This document shows positions 1 to 6,140 of a stretch of DNA of 34,588 bases, piece by piece (position 1 is the first letter of the stretch; every line of letters starts with the position of its first letter). A model generated the notes under the pieces. It had not been told where the DNA came from and did no database searches. It was given only the letters and a program-made list of their open reading frames with translations. Both the position numbers and the translations under genes were made by a program. Source of the stretch: Clostridia bacterium. GTDB lineage: Bacteria; Bacillota; Clostridia; Oscillospirales; Acutalibacteraceae. The DNA is taken from assembly GCA_017471765.1 (NCBI GenBank), contig JAFURT010000019.1, forward strand, positions 1 to 34,588, read 5' to 3'.

Positions 1-617
1 TGACCAAGTTCGTGATGGAAGAGGGCGTGACCTATCTGGGATGGGCTGCTCTGTTCGGCTGCTCCAGCCTGACCGACGTGTCCATCCCCGAGACCATCAC
101 CGGTGGCAACATCGCTACCTGGGCGTTTGGTGCATGTACCAGCCTGGAGAGCATCGAGTTGCCCTCCAAGCTGACCAACCTGAAGAAGCGCACCTTCTCC
201 GGCTGTACCAGCCTGAAGAGCATTGAGTTGCCCGAGACCGTTACGACCCTGGGCGACCGTGTGTTCATCGGCTGTACGGCTCTGGAGAGCGTGAAGCTGT
301 CGAACATCACCAAGATCGATGTGCAGACCTTCAACAACTGCCCGAAGCTGCAGAGCATCACCATCCCCGAGACGGTGACCAGTATCGGCAGCCTGGCGTT
401 CCGTCTGAACGAGAGCCTGAAGACTGTCTACATCGATTCTGCCACCATCGCCGCTGGCCTGACCGGCAATGCGGTGTACGGCAACATGATCAAGTGGGCA
501 GAGACCATCGCGATCCGTTCCGACATCACGAACGTGCCCAGCTATGTGACCTCCAACTACAAGACGGTTGGTTCTGTCACCGTCGACGGCGTGGAGTATG
601 TCACCTATAGCAAGTAA
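1..617 (+). CDS. BspA-like leucine-rich-repeat protein, 3' part
   Basis: The reading frame is open from base 3, so the 5' end lies outside the window. About 204 residues are visible. They contain at least five tandem copies of the LRR_5/BspA pattern, with cores such as LTNLKKRTFSGCTSLKSIEL and repeated IPETVTSIG-type strands. This family forms solenoids that are normally secreted or surface-exposed and act in adhesion or binding in gut and oral bacteria. The last 60 residues diverge from the repeat and end in VEYVTYSK without a visible sorting motif. Attachment, if any, must lie in the missing N-terminal part. Codon use favours CTG, ACC and CGT as in the highly expressed genes here. A strong terminator follows. 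The family call is secure; the ligand is unknown. Confidence 0.85.
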   Translation, partial: TKFVMEEGVTYLGWAALFGCSSLTDVSIPETITGGNIATWAFGACTSLESIELPSKLTNLKKRTFSGCTSLKSIELPETVTTLGDRVFIGCTALESVKLSNITKIDVQTFNNCPKLQSITIPETVTSIGSLAFRLNESLKTVYIDSATIAAGLTGNAVYGNMIKWAETIAIRSDITNVPSYVTSNYKTVGSVTVDGVEYVTYSK

Positions 618-641
618 GCAAAATCAAATTTAGCAAAAAAC

Positions 642-678
642 GAGGGCTGTGGATTCATCCACAGCCCTCTCTTGTATT
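642..678 (+). terminator. Intrinsic terminator of the LRR gene
   Basis: GAGGGCTGTGGA (642-653), loop TTCA and TCCACAGCCCTC (658-669) form a perfect 12-bp stem followed by a T-rich tail, 25 bases after the stop codon. Confidence 0.9.
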
Positions 679-793
679 GCTTTGATTGAAAGAAGGCAGA
701 AGCTTCACTAAGACAGGAGGTTTTTAACCAAACCAAGGATAATATGAAAGACCGTATGGTGGCGTGTAATCAATGCGCGCAAATAGAAAAAGC

Positions 794-833
794 CAAAGAA
801 AAACACCACCTAATCAGGTGGTGTTTTTCTTTG
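794..833 (-). terminator. Hairpin terminator downstream of the GNAT gene
   Basis: A perfect 18-bp inverted repeat (794-811 and 816-833) with a 4-base loop and an A/T-rich outer stem could work in both directions. On the minus strand it lies behind the acetyltransferase gene, separated from it by the 51-bp repeat element. The stretch 679-793 between the two terminators contains no convincing gene. Confidence 0.8.
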
Positions 834-881
834 GGAGTTTTGAACTTAATGACACGAATGAAATTGTGCCTGAAAACTGAG
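831..881. repeat. 51-bp 3'-end element, copy A
   Basis: This segment matches 1621-1670 in 51 aligned columns with three substitutions and one single-base indel. Its core GACACGAATGAAATTGTGCC is itself an imperfect palindrome. It sits between the GNAT stop codon and the gene's terminator hairpin, as copy B does for the next gene. Confidence 0.8.
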
Positions 882-884
882 GAT

Positions 885-1445
885 TTATTTATTAATTTTC
901 CACTCACTTCTTAAAATACCGTAGTCTGCTATATCAACAAATTTACCTGTTGAGGTTTTAAAATATTCTCGTTTAGTTCCCTCGTAAGTCATACCACATT
1001 TTTGAGCGACCTTACCCGAACCAGGATTTTCAACAGCATGAGATATGCCCACACGATTAACACCTATTTCAGAAAACAGATAATCAATAACTGCTTTTGC
1101 TGCCTCTGACATAAATCCTTTATTCCAATAAGAATAACCCAAACAATAACCAAGTTCAGCATATTCGCACTTATCACTGATTCGAACAACACTTATTGAA
1201 CCAATTGCTTTTTCGTCAAATTGAATAACCCAATTATATGTTTTTATATTGTCATATGCTCCAACCCAACCCTCTAATAATTGCCTTGTCGCATCTGCTG
1301 ATTCGTGTGGTTGCCAAGTCAAAAAACGAGTTACTTTTTGATCGTTTGCCCAGTTAAAAAACATATCATTAGCATCATCAACCGTAAATCTGCGTAAAAC
1401 TAATCTATCAGTATATAAATTTTGTGTGCCTTTGTGTGTTAGCAT
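885..1445 (-). CDS. GNAT family N-acetyltransferase (RimJ/RimL type)
   Basis: The protein has 186 residues, normal for the Acetyltransf_3 group that acetylates N-terminal or small amino groups using acetyl-CoA. The N-terminal TDRLVLRRFTVDDANDMF is the family signature. A middle block resembles the acetyl-CoA binding region (ELGYCLGYSYWNKGFMSEA), and AVENPGSGKVAQKCGM matches the usual N.aS..v..K.Gm motif near the C-terminus. The start has GGTGA about 7 bases upstream and an extended -10 promoter at 1468-1496. The gene is clearly AT-rich compared with the GC-rich core genes, stands alone with its own promoter and terminator, and looks acquired. The substrate is unknown; GNAT proteins on such cassettes sometimes give antibiotic or toxin resistance, but nothing here shows that. 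Confidence 0.88.
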   Translation of the reverse strand: MLTHKGTQNLYTDRLVLRRFTVDDANDMFFNWANDQKVTRFLTWQPHESADATRQLLEGWVGAYDNIKTYNWVIQFDEKAIGSISVVRISDKCEYAELGYCLGYSYWNKGFMSEAAKAVIDYLFSEIGVNRVGISHAVENPGSGKVAQKCGMTYEGTKREYFKTSTGKFVDIADYGILRSEWKINK

Positions 1446-1467
1446 TTATCATCACCGCCTTGGGTGT

Positions 1468-1496
1468 ATTATAGCATAAAAGCGACGGTGGCGCAA
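1468..1496 (-). promoter_or_regulatory. Promoter of the GNAT gene
   Basis: Minus strand: -35 TTGCGC (1491-1496), 17-bp spacer, -10 TATAAT (1468-1473) with TATGC before it (extended -10). The sequence CTTTTATGCTATAATA also occurs in the promoter of the 1684-2064 gene. Confidence 0.8.
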
Positions 1497-1500
1497 TACT

Positions 1501-1624
1501 TCTTCACTATTCACTATTACTTCTTACTTTCCAAAAATCCCGTTCAAAAATTTTTTAGTGAAAAGTGAAGAGTGAATAGGTAATAAGTAAAAATCCCGCC
1601 CACTTTCGTGAACGGGATTTTTGG
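1501..1624. repeat. Composite inverted repeat between two AT-rich genes
   Basis: CCAAAAATCCCGTTC (1531-1545) is a perfect inverted repeat of 1610-1624. The block 1501-1530 (CACTATTACTTCTTACTT) is roughly mirrored by 1560-1588. A similar TTCACTATT...TACTTCTTACTT string recurs at 12836-12864 in an unrelated gap, so this is a dispersed repeat family. Confidence 0.7.
1589..1622 (-). terminator. Terminator of the small AT-rich gene
   Basis: AAAAATCCCG (1589-1598) pairs with CGGGATTTTT (1613-1622) around an inner CAC/GTG pair. On the minus strand it follows the 1684-2064 gene and copy B of the 51-bp element and ends in a T run. Confidence 0.75.
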
Positions 1625-1670
1625 GTGTTTTGAACTTAGTGACACGAATGAAATGTGCCTGAAAACCGAG
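1621..1670. repeat. 51-bp 3'-end element, copy B
   Basis: This second copy of the element at 831-881 has the same orientation and the same position, between the stop codon of a minus-strand AT-rich gene and its terminator. A weaker relative (AATGTGCCTaAAA core) lies at 31741-31775 behind the small membrane protein gene. Confidence 0.8.
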
Positions 1671-1683
1671 AAAACAATAAGAT

Positions 1684-2064
1684 TTATAACACAACTTTTT
1701 TGTGCGGTATGTTTTGTTCAACTTTTTCAAAAAACTTTCTACCCTTACTGTCAACCGACCAAAAAGCGATATACTTAGTTTCACCCGAAGAAGATGTATA
1801 AGTAATAACCGAAAACCATTTTACTGCATTCGTTTCTGAGGTGTTTACAGGATTGTTATGATATTTGCCCATAAAATTCGTCTCAGGCATATAATCAATG
1901 TTGTTGATTTGATTATATGATAATCTAATATCCGTTGTATCGTTTTTGAATAAAACATTTTCATCTTCTATAAATGCTTTACAAGGAAAATCTTGCTTAA
2001 ACCCTATAAGTCCTTCATAATGCATTAAAACAACTTCATTTATATCCTTTTTCTTAAAAAACAT
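1684..2064 (-). CDS. Small protein of unknown function
   Basis: I do not recognise the family. The protein has 126 residues, starts MFFKKKDINEV and has no signal peptide or membrane segment. It is rich in alternating beta-type stretches (FIEDENVLFKND, IRLSYNQINNIDYM, WFSVITYTSS), which would fit a PH-like or GRAM-like fold; that is only inference. The ATG at 2064 is chosen over the upstream ATG at 2136 because it has AAGGA at the right spacing (2073-2077) and because a strong promoter, with its -10 at 2098-2103, lies between the two. The gene is AT-rich, sits between the hairpin array and copy B of the 51-bp element, and shares promoter style with the neighbouring GNAT gene. Confidence 0.7.
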   Translation of the reverse strand: MFFKKKDINEVVLMHYEGLIGFKQDFPCKAFIEDENVLFKNDTTDIRLSYNQINNIDYMPETNFMGKYHNNPVNTSETNAVKWFSVITYTSSSGETKYIAFWSVDSKGRKFFEKVEQNIPHKKVVL

Positions 2065-2097
2065 AGTAAAATTCCTTTCAAATAAATTATATGTTAT

Positions 2098-2126
2098 ATT
2101 ATAGCATAAAAGCGGATATAAATCAA
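2098..2126 (-). promoter_or_regulatory. Promoter at the edge of hairpin array 1
   Basis: Minus strand: -35 TTGATT (2121-2126), 17-bp spacer, -10 TATAAT (2098-2103) with TATGC extension. The -35 overlaps the first hairpin of the array (2124-2138), so a cruciform there would affect promoter access. Confidence 0.8.
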
Positions 2127-2312
2127 TGCGAAGCATTGTATATCATCAATTCCGTAAGGAATTGCATATCATCGACTTCGTAAGAAGTTGTATATCATCA
2201 AGCCGACGGTTTTTTATGCACACCTAAAGGTGTGATGAGATACAAATGCGACTTGTCGCATTTGATGATATACACGCTATTGCGTGATGATATACCAAGC
2301 CTGTCGGCTTGG
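2124..2312. repeat. Hairpin array 1 (eight stem units with flipped linkers)
   Basis: Units: CAATGC/GCATTG (2124-2138), CAATTCC/GGAATTG (2147-2164), CGACTTC/GAAGTTG with one wobble (2173-2190), a lone half unit CAAGCCGACGG (2199-2209), CACACCT/AGGTGTG (2219-2234), AAATGCGAC/GTCGCATTT (2244-2263), CACGC/GCGTG (2273-2286) and CCAAGCC/GGCTTGG (2295-2312). Linkers on the left read TATATCATC; those on the right read GATGATATAC, the reverse complement, so the array is a quasi-palindrome that flips around 2210-2218. The half unit pairs with CTGTCGGCTTG at 2301-2311 with one mismatch. The tRNA-Asn terminator lies directly to the right. Confidence 0.85.
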
Positions 2313-2315
2313 ATA

Positions 2316-2349
2316 AAAAAACACTCGTTCTTTTGAACGAGTGTTTTTT
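2316..2349 (-). terminator. Terminator of the tRNA/5S operon
   Basis: AAAAAACACTCGTTC (2316-2330), loop TTTT and GAACGAGTGTTTTTT (2335-2349). On the minus strand the stem begins right at the CCA end of tRNA-Asn and closes with a T run. Confidence 0.9.
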
Positions 2350-2424
2350 GGCTGCTCCTGTCAGGCTCGAACTGACGACATCATGATTAACAGTCATGCG
2401 CTCTACCGACTGAGCTAAGGAGCA
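2349..2424 (-). tRNA. tRNA-Asn (GTT)
   Basis: The cloverleaf reads from 2424 to the encoded CCA at 2349. The acceptor stem is TGCTCCT/AGGAGCA, the anticodon loop CTGTTAA gives GTT, and the T-arm contains GTTCGAGCC. It is the last gene of the minus-strand Lys-Glu-5S-Asn operon. Confidence 0.93.
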
Positions 2425-2430
2425 ATGTTT

Positions 2431-2452
2431 GCCTCCACCGTGAGGTGGAGGC
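2431..2452. other. Hairpin between 5S rRNA and tRNA-Asn
   Basis: GCCTCCACC (2431-2439), 4-base loop, GGTGGAGGC (2444-2452): a perfect 9-bp stem. No T run follows in the direction of transcription, so a processing signal is more likely than a terminator. Confidence 0.6.
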
Positions 2453-2458
2453 ATGGGT

Positions 2459-2575
2459 GTTGGCGCCTACCTATCTTACCAGGCCGCTTCCAGCCAAGTA
2501 TTTTCGGCACAAGTGAGCTTAACTGCCGTGTTCGGGATGGGAACGGGTGTACCCTCACCGTCATCAGCACCAACT
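2459..2575 (-). rRNA. rrf: 5S ribosomal RNA
   Basis: The minus strand carries the conserved 5S blocks: GTGAGGGTACACCCGTTCCC near the 5' end, then CCGAACACGGCAGTTAAGC, then GGGAGG-equivalent loop sequence and a 3' end complementary to the 5' end (TTGGTG/CGCCAA). The length of about 117 is normal. It lies between tRNA-Glu (2 bases upstream) and tRNA-Asn, with no 16S or 23S gene in the window, so this is a 5S copy in a tRNA operon. Ends are placed by pairing and may be off by a few bases. Confidence 0.9.
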
Positions 2576-2576
2576 G

Positions 2577-2652
2577 TGGTGACCCGTAGCGGATTCGAAC
2601 CGCTGTTGCCGGCGTGAGAGGCCGGAGTCTTAGGCCACTTGACCAACGGGCC
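2577..2652 (-). tRNA. tRNA-Glu (CTC)
   Basis: Reads from 2652 to the encoded CCA at 2577. The acceptor stem is GGCCCGT/ACGGGTC, the anticodon loop CCTCTCA gives CTC, and the T-loop is GGTTCGAATCC. The CTC isoacceptor complements a GC-rich genome that uses GAG heavily. Confidence 0.92.
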
Positions 2653-2657
2653 GTATA

Positions 2658-2733
2658 TGGTGCACCTCCAGGGACTCGAACCCTGGACACCCTGATTAAG
2701 AGTCAGGTGCTCTACCAACTGAGCTAGAGGTGC
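2658..2733 (-). tRNA. tRNA-Lys (CTT)
   Basis: Reads from 2733 to the encoded CCA at 2658. The acceptor stem is GCACCTC/GAGGTGC, the anticodon loop CTCTTAA gives CTT, and the T-arm contains GGGTTCGAGTCCC. It is the first gene of the stable-RNA operon, about 30 bases after its promoter. Confidence 0.92.
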
Positions 2734-2765
2734 TTGTCACCACGGCTTTCGCAAACCGCTTGACT

Positions 2766-2794
2766 ATAATACACTATGTCCGACGATTTGTCAA
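2766..2794 (-). promoter_or_regulatory. Promoter of the tRNA/5S operon
   Basis: Minus strand: consensus -35 TTGACA (2789-2794), 17-bp spacer, -10 TATTAT (2766-2771). Confidence 0.88.
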
Positions 2795-2829
2795 GTCCTA
2801 ATTTGAAATTTTTTAAAATTATTTTTCTT

Positions 2830-3441
2830 TTACCGAAAGAAGCTGAAAAGGCGTTCAAACCATTCTATCACTTTGAATTTCACTACGTACCGATCGCCCC
2901 CCTCTACCAGCGTCTGTCCACCGGCTCCAAGCACATCTGCCATGGTGCGTCGGTCTGCCGCCGCTCCGGCGCAGAGGGGCGGGTATACCACACACCACCA
3001 GTTGCGTCCGGCTCCCGCTCCGATGGTGATACGGACAGCATCATACATTCCGGCCGGCAGGGTGACGGTGTCGTACTGCCGGGTGGTGAAATACATCCGG
3101 CACAGCTCCACCGCTACGGGGTAGTTATATCCGGCAGAGGCGACCGTCTGTGCGGCTACTTCCTCCAGTCGGGGGAGGGAAGCCTCAGCCAACACCAAGG
3201 CCTCTTCGGCATCGGTGGCGCTGTCCAGCCAGCCGGCGGCGGCCTCCACAACCGCATCCCGTACCTGTAGCTTCAGCGCCTGGTCCTCCTCATTGTCGGA
3301 GTGTGCCAGGATGTGCAGCCGCACCACACTGCTCCGCACCTCCTCACAGGTCCCGTACAGGCCGCAAAGTGACAGCAGTACACATAGCACAAAGCCGCCG
3401 GTGGCCGCTTGTAGCCAGCGCCGTTTCATTCCGTAAAGCAT
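2830..3441 (-). CDS. spoIIR: Stage II sporulation protein R
   Basis: SpoIIR is secreted from the forespore and activates the membrane protease SpoIIGA, which processes pro-sigma-E in the mother cell. The 203-residue protein has an N-terminal membrane/signal segment (about residues 10-30), then the family blocks VRLHILAHSDNEEDQALKLQ and, near the C-terminus, GRNWWCVVYPPLC and a final KVIEWFERLF. Length and order match the family. The ATG at 3441 is taken; the ATG at 3429 is an alternative. Its ribosome binding region (AAAGGGCGG) lies in the 3' arm of the ispE terminator hairpin. The gene follows ispE on the same strand. Confidence 0.93.
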   Translation of the reverse strand: MLYGMKRRWLQAATGGFVLCVLLSLCGLYGTCEEVRSSVVRLHILAHSDNEEDQALKLQVRDAVVEAAAGWLDSATDAEEALVLAEASLPRLEEVAAQTVASAGYNYPVAVELCRMYFTTRQYDTVTLPAGMYDAVRITIGAGAGRNWWCVVYPPLCAGAAADRRTMADVLGAGGQTLVEGGDRYVVKFKVIEWFERLFSFFR

Positions 3442-3446
3442 AGTAA

Positions 3447-3490
3447 AAAACCGCCCTTTCTGCTCTTGTGATGGCAGTATGGGCGGTTTT
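3447..3490 (-). terminator. Hairpin between ispE and spoIIR
   Basis: AAAACCGCCC (3447-3456) pairs with GGGCGGTTTT (3481-3490) across a 24-base loop. On the minus strand it follows the ispE stop and ends in a T run, but its 3' arm also carries the spoIIR ribosome binding region. Confidence 0.7.
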
Positions 3491-3498
3491 GCGAGACT

Positions 3499-4362
3499 TT
3501 ATTCAGAGAAAATTTCTACGCCGGAGCAGGGGCGGCAAAGGAAGACCGTGGGCCAGCCCTGTTTCAGACGGGCGGCACAGGCTTCTGCCTGCTCCCGGTT
3601 GGCAAAGACGGCAAATACCGCCGAGCCACTGCCGGTCATCCGACTGCACAGGGGAGAGAAGGCGTCCATTGTCTGCCGGATAGCCTGCACCCCCGGCAAA
3701 GCGGTGACCTCCTCAAAGACGTTGACCGCTTGCGCACATACCGCCGGCAGGTTGCCTGCGGCAATCGCATTTAATGCTTTGTCGTGGTCGGGGTGGCGCA
3801 GACAGCTTGCCCGGTCAATGGCGGCATAGGCCTCTGCGGTGGACACACCTTCATCCGGCTTGGCTACCACGATGTAGCAATCCGGCAGGGGCAAGAGGGG
3901 CTGTAAGCCCTCTCCGATGCCGGTGACGAAGGCGGTACCGCCCAGTACGCAAAAGGGCACATCTGCCCCCACCTGCACACCAATGGCGCAGAGCTTTTCT
4001 GCGGAAAGCCGAGTGTCATACAGCCGGTTCAGTGCCCACAGGGCAGCGGCGGCATCGGCGCTACCGCCTCCCATACCGGCCTGCTGGGGGATGGTCTTTT
4101 CCAGCGTCATGGCCACACCGCCGGCGATTCCGGTCTCCCGGAAAAAGGCCCGGGCGGCTTTGTATGCGGTGTTTTTTTCGGTGGGGCAGGGGTCGCCGCC
4201 AACAACCGTAAGGGTGATTTCCTCCGCCCGTATGGCCGTGAGGGTGTCATACCGGTCTACCGTTTGCATGATGCTTTCCAGCAGATGGTAGCCATCTGCT
4301 CGGGTACCGACTACGTCCAGGGTCAGGTTGAGCTTTGCCGGCGCCTTCACCGTTACTTGCAT
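3499..4362 (-). CDS. ispE: 4-(cytidine 5'-diphospho)-2-C-methyl-D-erythritol kinase
   Basis: IspE phosphorylates CDP-methylerythritol at the 2-hydroxyl with ATP in the non-mevalonate (MEP) isoprenoid pathway. The protein has 287 residues, as usual. It shows APAKLNLTL with the catalytic Lys10, the GHMP glycine loop PQQAGMGGGSADAAAAL, the second catalytic block GADVPFC and the C-terminal SRMTGSGSAVFAVF. The ATG at 4362 is chosen because GGAGGAG lies just upstream, inside the end of the aminotransferase gene. The longer in-frame start has no such site and would add a tail not seen in the family. It overlaps the upstream gene by 10 bases. Confidence 0.95.
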   Translation of the reverse strand: MQVTVKAPAKLNLTLDVVGTRADGYHLLESIMQTVDRYDTLTAIRAEEITLTVVGGDPCPTEKNTAYKAARAFFRETGIAGGVAMTLEKTIPQQAGMGGGSADAAAALWALNRLYDTRLSAEKLCAIGVQVGADVPFCVLGGTAFVTGIGEGLQPLLPLPDCYIVVAKPDEGVSTAEAYAAIDRASCLRHPDHDKALNAIAAGNLPAVCAQAVNVFEEVTALPGVQAIRQTMDAFSPLCSRMTGSGSAVFAVFANREQAEACAARLKQGWPTVFLCRPCSGVEIFSE

Positions 4363-5528
4363 AGACCGTTCTCCTCCAAAAAGGCGTGGATGCGCTCCAG
4401 TGCCTCGGTGATGTGCTTGACAGAATAGCAATAGGAAATACGGATGAAGCCCTCGCCGCAATCCCCAAAGGCGTTACCCGGTATCACAGCCACGTGCTTT
4501 TCCGTCAGCAGGCGGTGGCAGAATTCCTCCGAAGTCATGCCGGTGGACCGGATGGAGGGGAATACATAAAAGGCCCCCTCTGGCTCAAAACAGGTCAGCC
4601 CCATGCGGTTGAGTGCGTCCACAATAAGACGGCGACGCATATCGTATTCCTCCCGCATGTGCAACACATCTTCATCCCCGTTTTCCAGCGCCTCGATGGC
4701 GGCGTGCTGGGCGGTGGTGGGGGCGCACATGATAGCGTATTGGTGTAGCTTGGTGAGCAGTTTCATCACCGGAGCAGGGCCGCAGGCATACCCCAGACGC
4801 CACCCGGTCATGGCAAAGGCTTTGGAGAAGCCGCTGACCAGTAGCGTGCGCTCCTGCATCCCCGGCAGGGAGGCGATGCTCACATGCTCCCGGCCGTAGG
4901 TCAGCTCGCTGTATATCTCATCCGACAGCACCATAATGTCCGTGCCCCGGAGCACATCCGCCAGTTCCTCCAGCTCCTCCCGGGGCATGATGGCGCCGGT
5001 GGGGTTGTTGGGGAAGGGCAGGACGAGTAGCTTGGTGTGAGGGGTGATAGCGGCCCGAACGGTTTCGGCTTTCAGCCGGAAGGCGTCCTCCGCCCGGGTG
5101 GTCAGCGGCACAGGCGTGGCGCCGGTCAGGCGGGTCAGCGGGTCATAGCAGACGAAGCTGGGCTCCGGGATGAGCACCTCGTCGCCGGGGGAGAGAAGGG
5201 CGCGCAGACACAGGTCGATGGCCTCACTGCCGCCGACGGTGACAAGAATTTCGGTTTTCGGGTCATAGGTGACGCCATCATGCCGTGCCACATAGGCGGC
5301 GATGGCCTCCCGCAACCGCAACAGGCCGGCGTTGGGGCTGTACCAGGTGCGCCCCTTTTCCAGCGTGTGGATGGCGGTCTGCCGGATGTGCCAGGGGGTG
5401 GCGAAATCCGGCTCGCCCACCGACAGGGAGATGACATCCTCCATCTCGGCGGCGATATCAAAGAATTTCCGGATGCCGGAGGGCTTCAGCTCCGCCAGTG
5501 TCCGGTTCAGCAGTTTATCATAGTTCAT
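4353..5528 (-). CDS. PLP-dependent class I/II aminotransferase (AspC/PatA type)
   Basis: This cytoplasmic enzyme moves an amino group between an amino acid and a 2-oxo acid through pyridoxal phosphate. It has 391 residues. Fold-type I landmarks are present: SPNAGLLRLREAI near residue 64, PNNPTG (173-178), SDEIY with the PLP-binding Asp203, and SGFSKAFAMTGWRLG with the Schiff-base Lys236. A C-terminal FIRISYC supplies the carboxylate-binding Arg. The substrate cannot be fixed; aspartate, aromatic amino acids or N-acetyl-diaminopimelate are possible. Its ATG overlaps the stop of the Lrp-family gene by 4 bases (ATGA), and ispE follows with a 10-base overlap, so the three are co-transcribed. An Lrp-aminotransferase pair suggests amino-acid-responsive control. 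Confidence 0.92.
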   Translation of the reverse strand: MNYDKLLNRTLAELKPSGIRKFFDIAAEMEDVISLSVGEPDFATPWHIRQTAIHTLEKGRTWYSPNAGLLRLREAIAAYVARHDGVTYDPKTEILVTVGGSEAIDLCLRALLSPGDEVLIPEPSFVCYDPLTRLTGATPVPLTTRAEDAFRLKAETVRAAITPHTKLLVLPFPNNPTGAIMPREELEELADVLRGTDIMVLSDEIYSELTYGREHVSIASLPGMQERTLLVSGFSKAFAMTGWRLGYACGPAPVMKLLTKLHQYAIMCAPTTAQHAAIEALENGDEDVLHMREEYDMRRRLIVDALNRMGLTCFEPEGAFYVFPSIRSTGMTSEEFCHRLLTEKHVAVIPGNAFGDCGEGFIRISYCYSVKHITEALERIHAFLEENGLCK

Positions 5529-5998
5529 ACCTGGCCTCGCTCGTCCTTTTCTTCGTTGGTGAACAGCACGCCCCGTTCTTTGTACCGTTTCAGCACAAAA
5601 TGGGTGGCGGTGGACAGCACACCGTCCAGCGGAGACAGCCGTTTGGCCACAAACATGGCTACATCCTTAAAAGAACGGCCGGTGATGATAACAGACAGGT
5701 CATAGCCGCCGGACATCAGCGAAACACTTTCCACCTCGTCAAAGCTCATGATGATTTCTGCGATGCCGTCGAAGCCGGTCTCCTTGGAGGGGGCAATCTT
5801 CAGATTGATTTCCGCCGTCACCAGCTCCCGGTCGGTTTTGTCCCAGTCCACCAGCGCCTGGTATCCCCGGATTACGCCGGCTTTCTCCAATGTAGCGATG
5901 CGTTCGGCCACATCAGCCTCCGTGGTGTTCAGCATGGCCGCCAGCTGTGCATTCGTCAGCCGGGCATCCTTGGCCAGTATTTTCAGTAGCTTATCCAT
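5525..5998 (-). CDS. Lrp/AsnC family transcriptional regulator
   Basis: The protein has 157 residues. An N-terminal winged HTH (residues 1-60, TNAQLAAMLNTTEADVAERI) is followed by an AsnC-type RAM ligand-binding domain (about 65-140, with SVSLMSGGYDLSVIITG containing the family glycine turn). Such proteins form dimers or octamers that sense amino acids. It is the first gene of the operon with the aminotransferase and ispE (4-base overlap). AAGGAGGAAGG lies upstream of the ATG and a good sigma-A promoter at 6032-6060. It probably controls its own operon. Confidence 0.92.
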   Translation of the reverse strand: MDKLLKILAKDARLTNAQLAAMLNTTEADVAERIATLEKAGVIRGYQALVDWDKTDRELVTAEINLKIAPSKETGFDGIAEIIMSFDEVESVSLMSGGYDLSVIITGRSFKDVAMFVAKRLSPLDGVLSTATHFVLKRYKERGVLFTNEEKDERGQV

Positions 5999-6031
5999 TG
6001 TCCTTCCTCCTTAGAAGTCTTTATTTAATTC

Positions 6032-6060
6032 AGTATACAGGAATCTATCGCGTTATACAA
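6032..6060 (-). promoter_or_regulatory. Promoter of the Lrp-aminotransferase-ispE operon
   Basis: Minus strand: -35 TTGTAT (6055-6060), 17-bp spacer, -10 TATACT (6032-6037), about 35 bases before the Lrp start codon. Confidence 0.82.
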
Positions 6061-6090
6061 GCTTTTTTGTAAGTTTAGGGAATAAAAAAA

Positions 6091-6118
6091 CTTCCCCGTG
6101 CCGAAAAACACGGCATGG
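6091..6118 (-). terminator. Terminator after the DUF896 gene
   Basis: CTTCCCCgTGCCG and its near-complement around an A-rich loop (6091 to about 6123), followed on the minus strand by seven T residues. It separates the DUF896 gene from the Lrp operon promoter. Confidence 0.85.
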
Positions 6119-6140
6119 GGAAGACTGTAGCAGGAAAATA

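Noticed and set aside
744-914. Small ORF starting MKDRMVACNQCAQ
   Set aside because: It has a CxxC and a weak ribosome binding site but reads straight through a strong terminator hairpin and the 51-bp element, so it is not a believable gene.
831-1670. Integron attC sites
   Set aside because: The 51-bp elements have some dyad symmetry, but no clear R'/R'' core (GTTRRRY) pair and no integron integrase is visible.
2124-2312. CRISPR array
   Set aside because: The repeated part is only a 7-10-base linker that changes orientation mid-array; the units are palindromes rather than unique spacers, and no cas gene is near.
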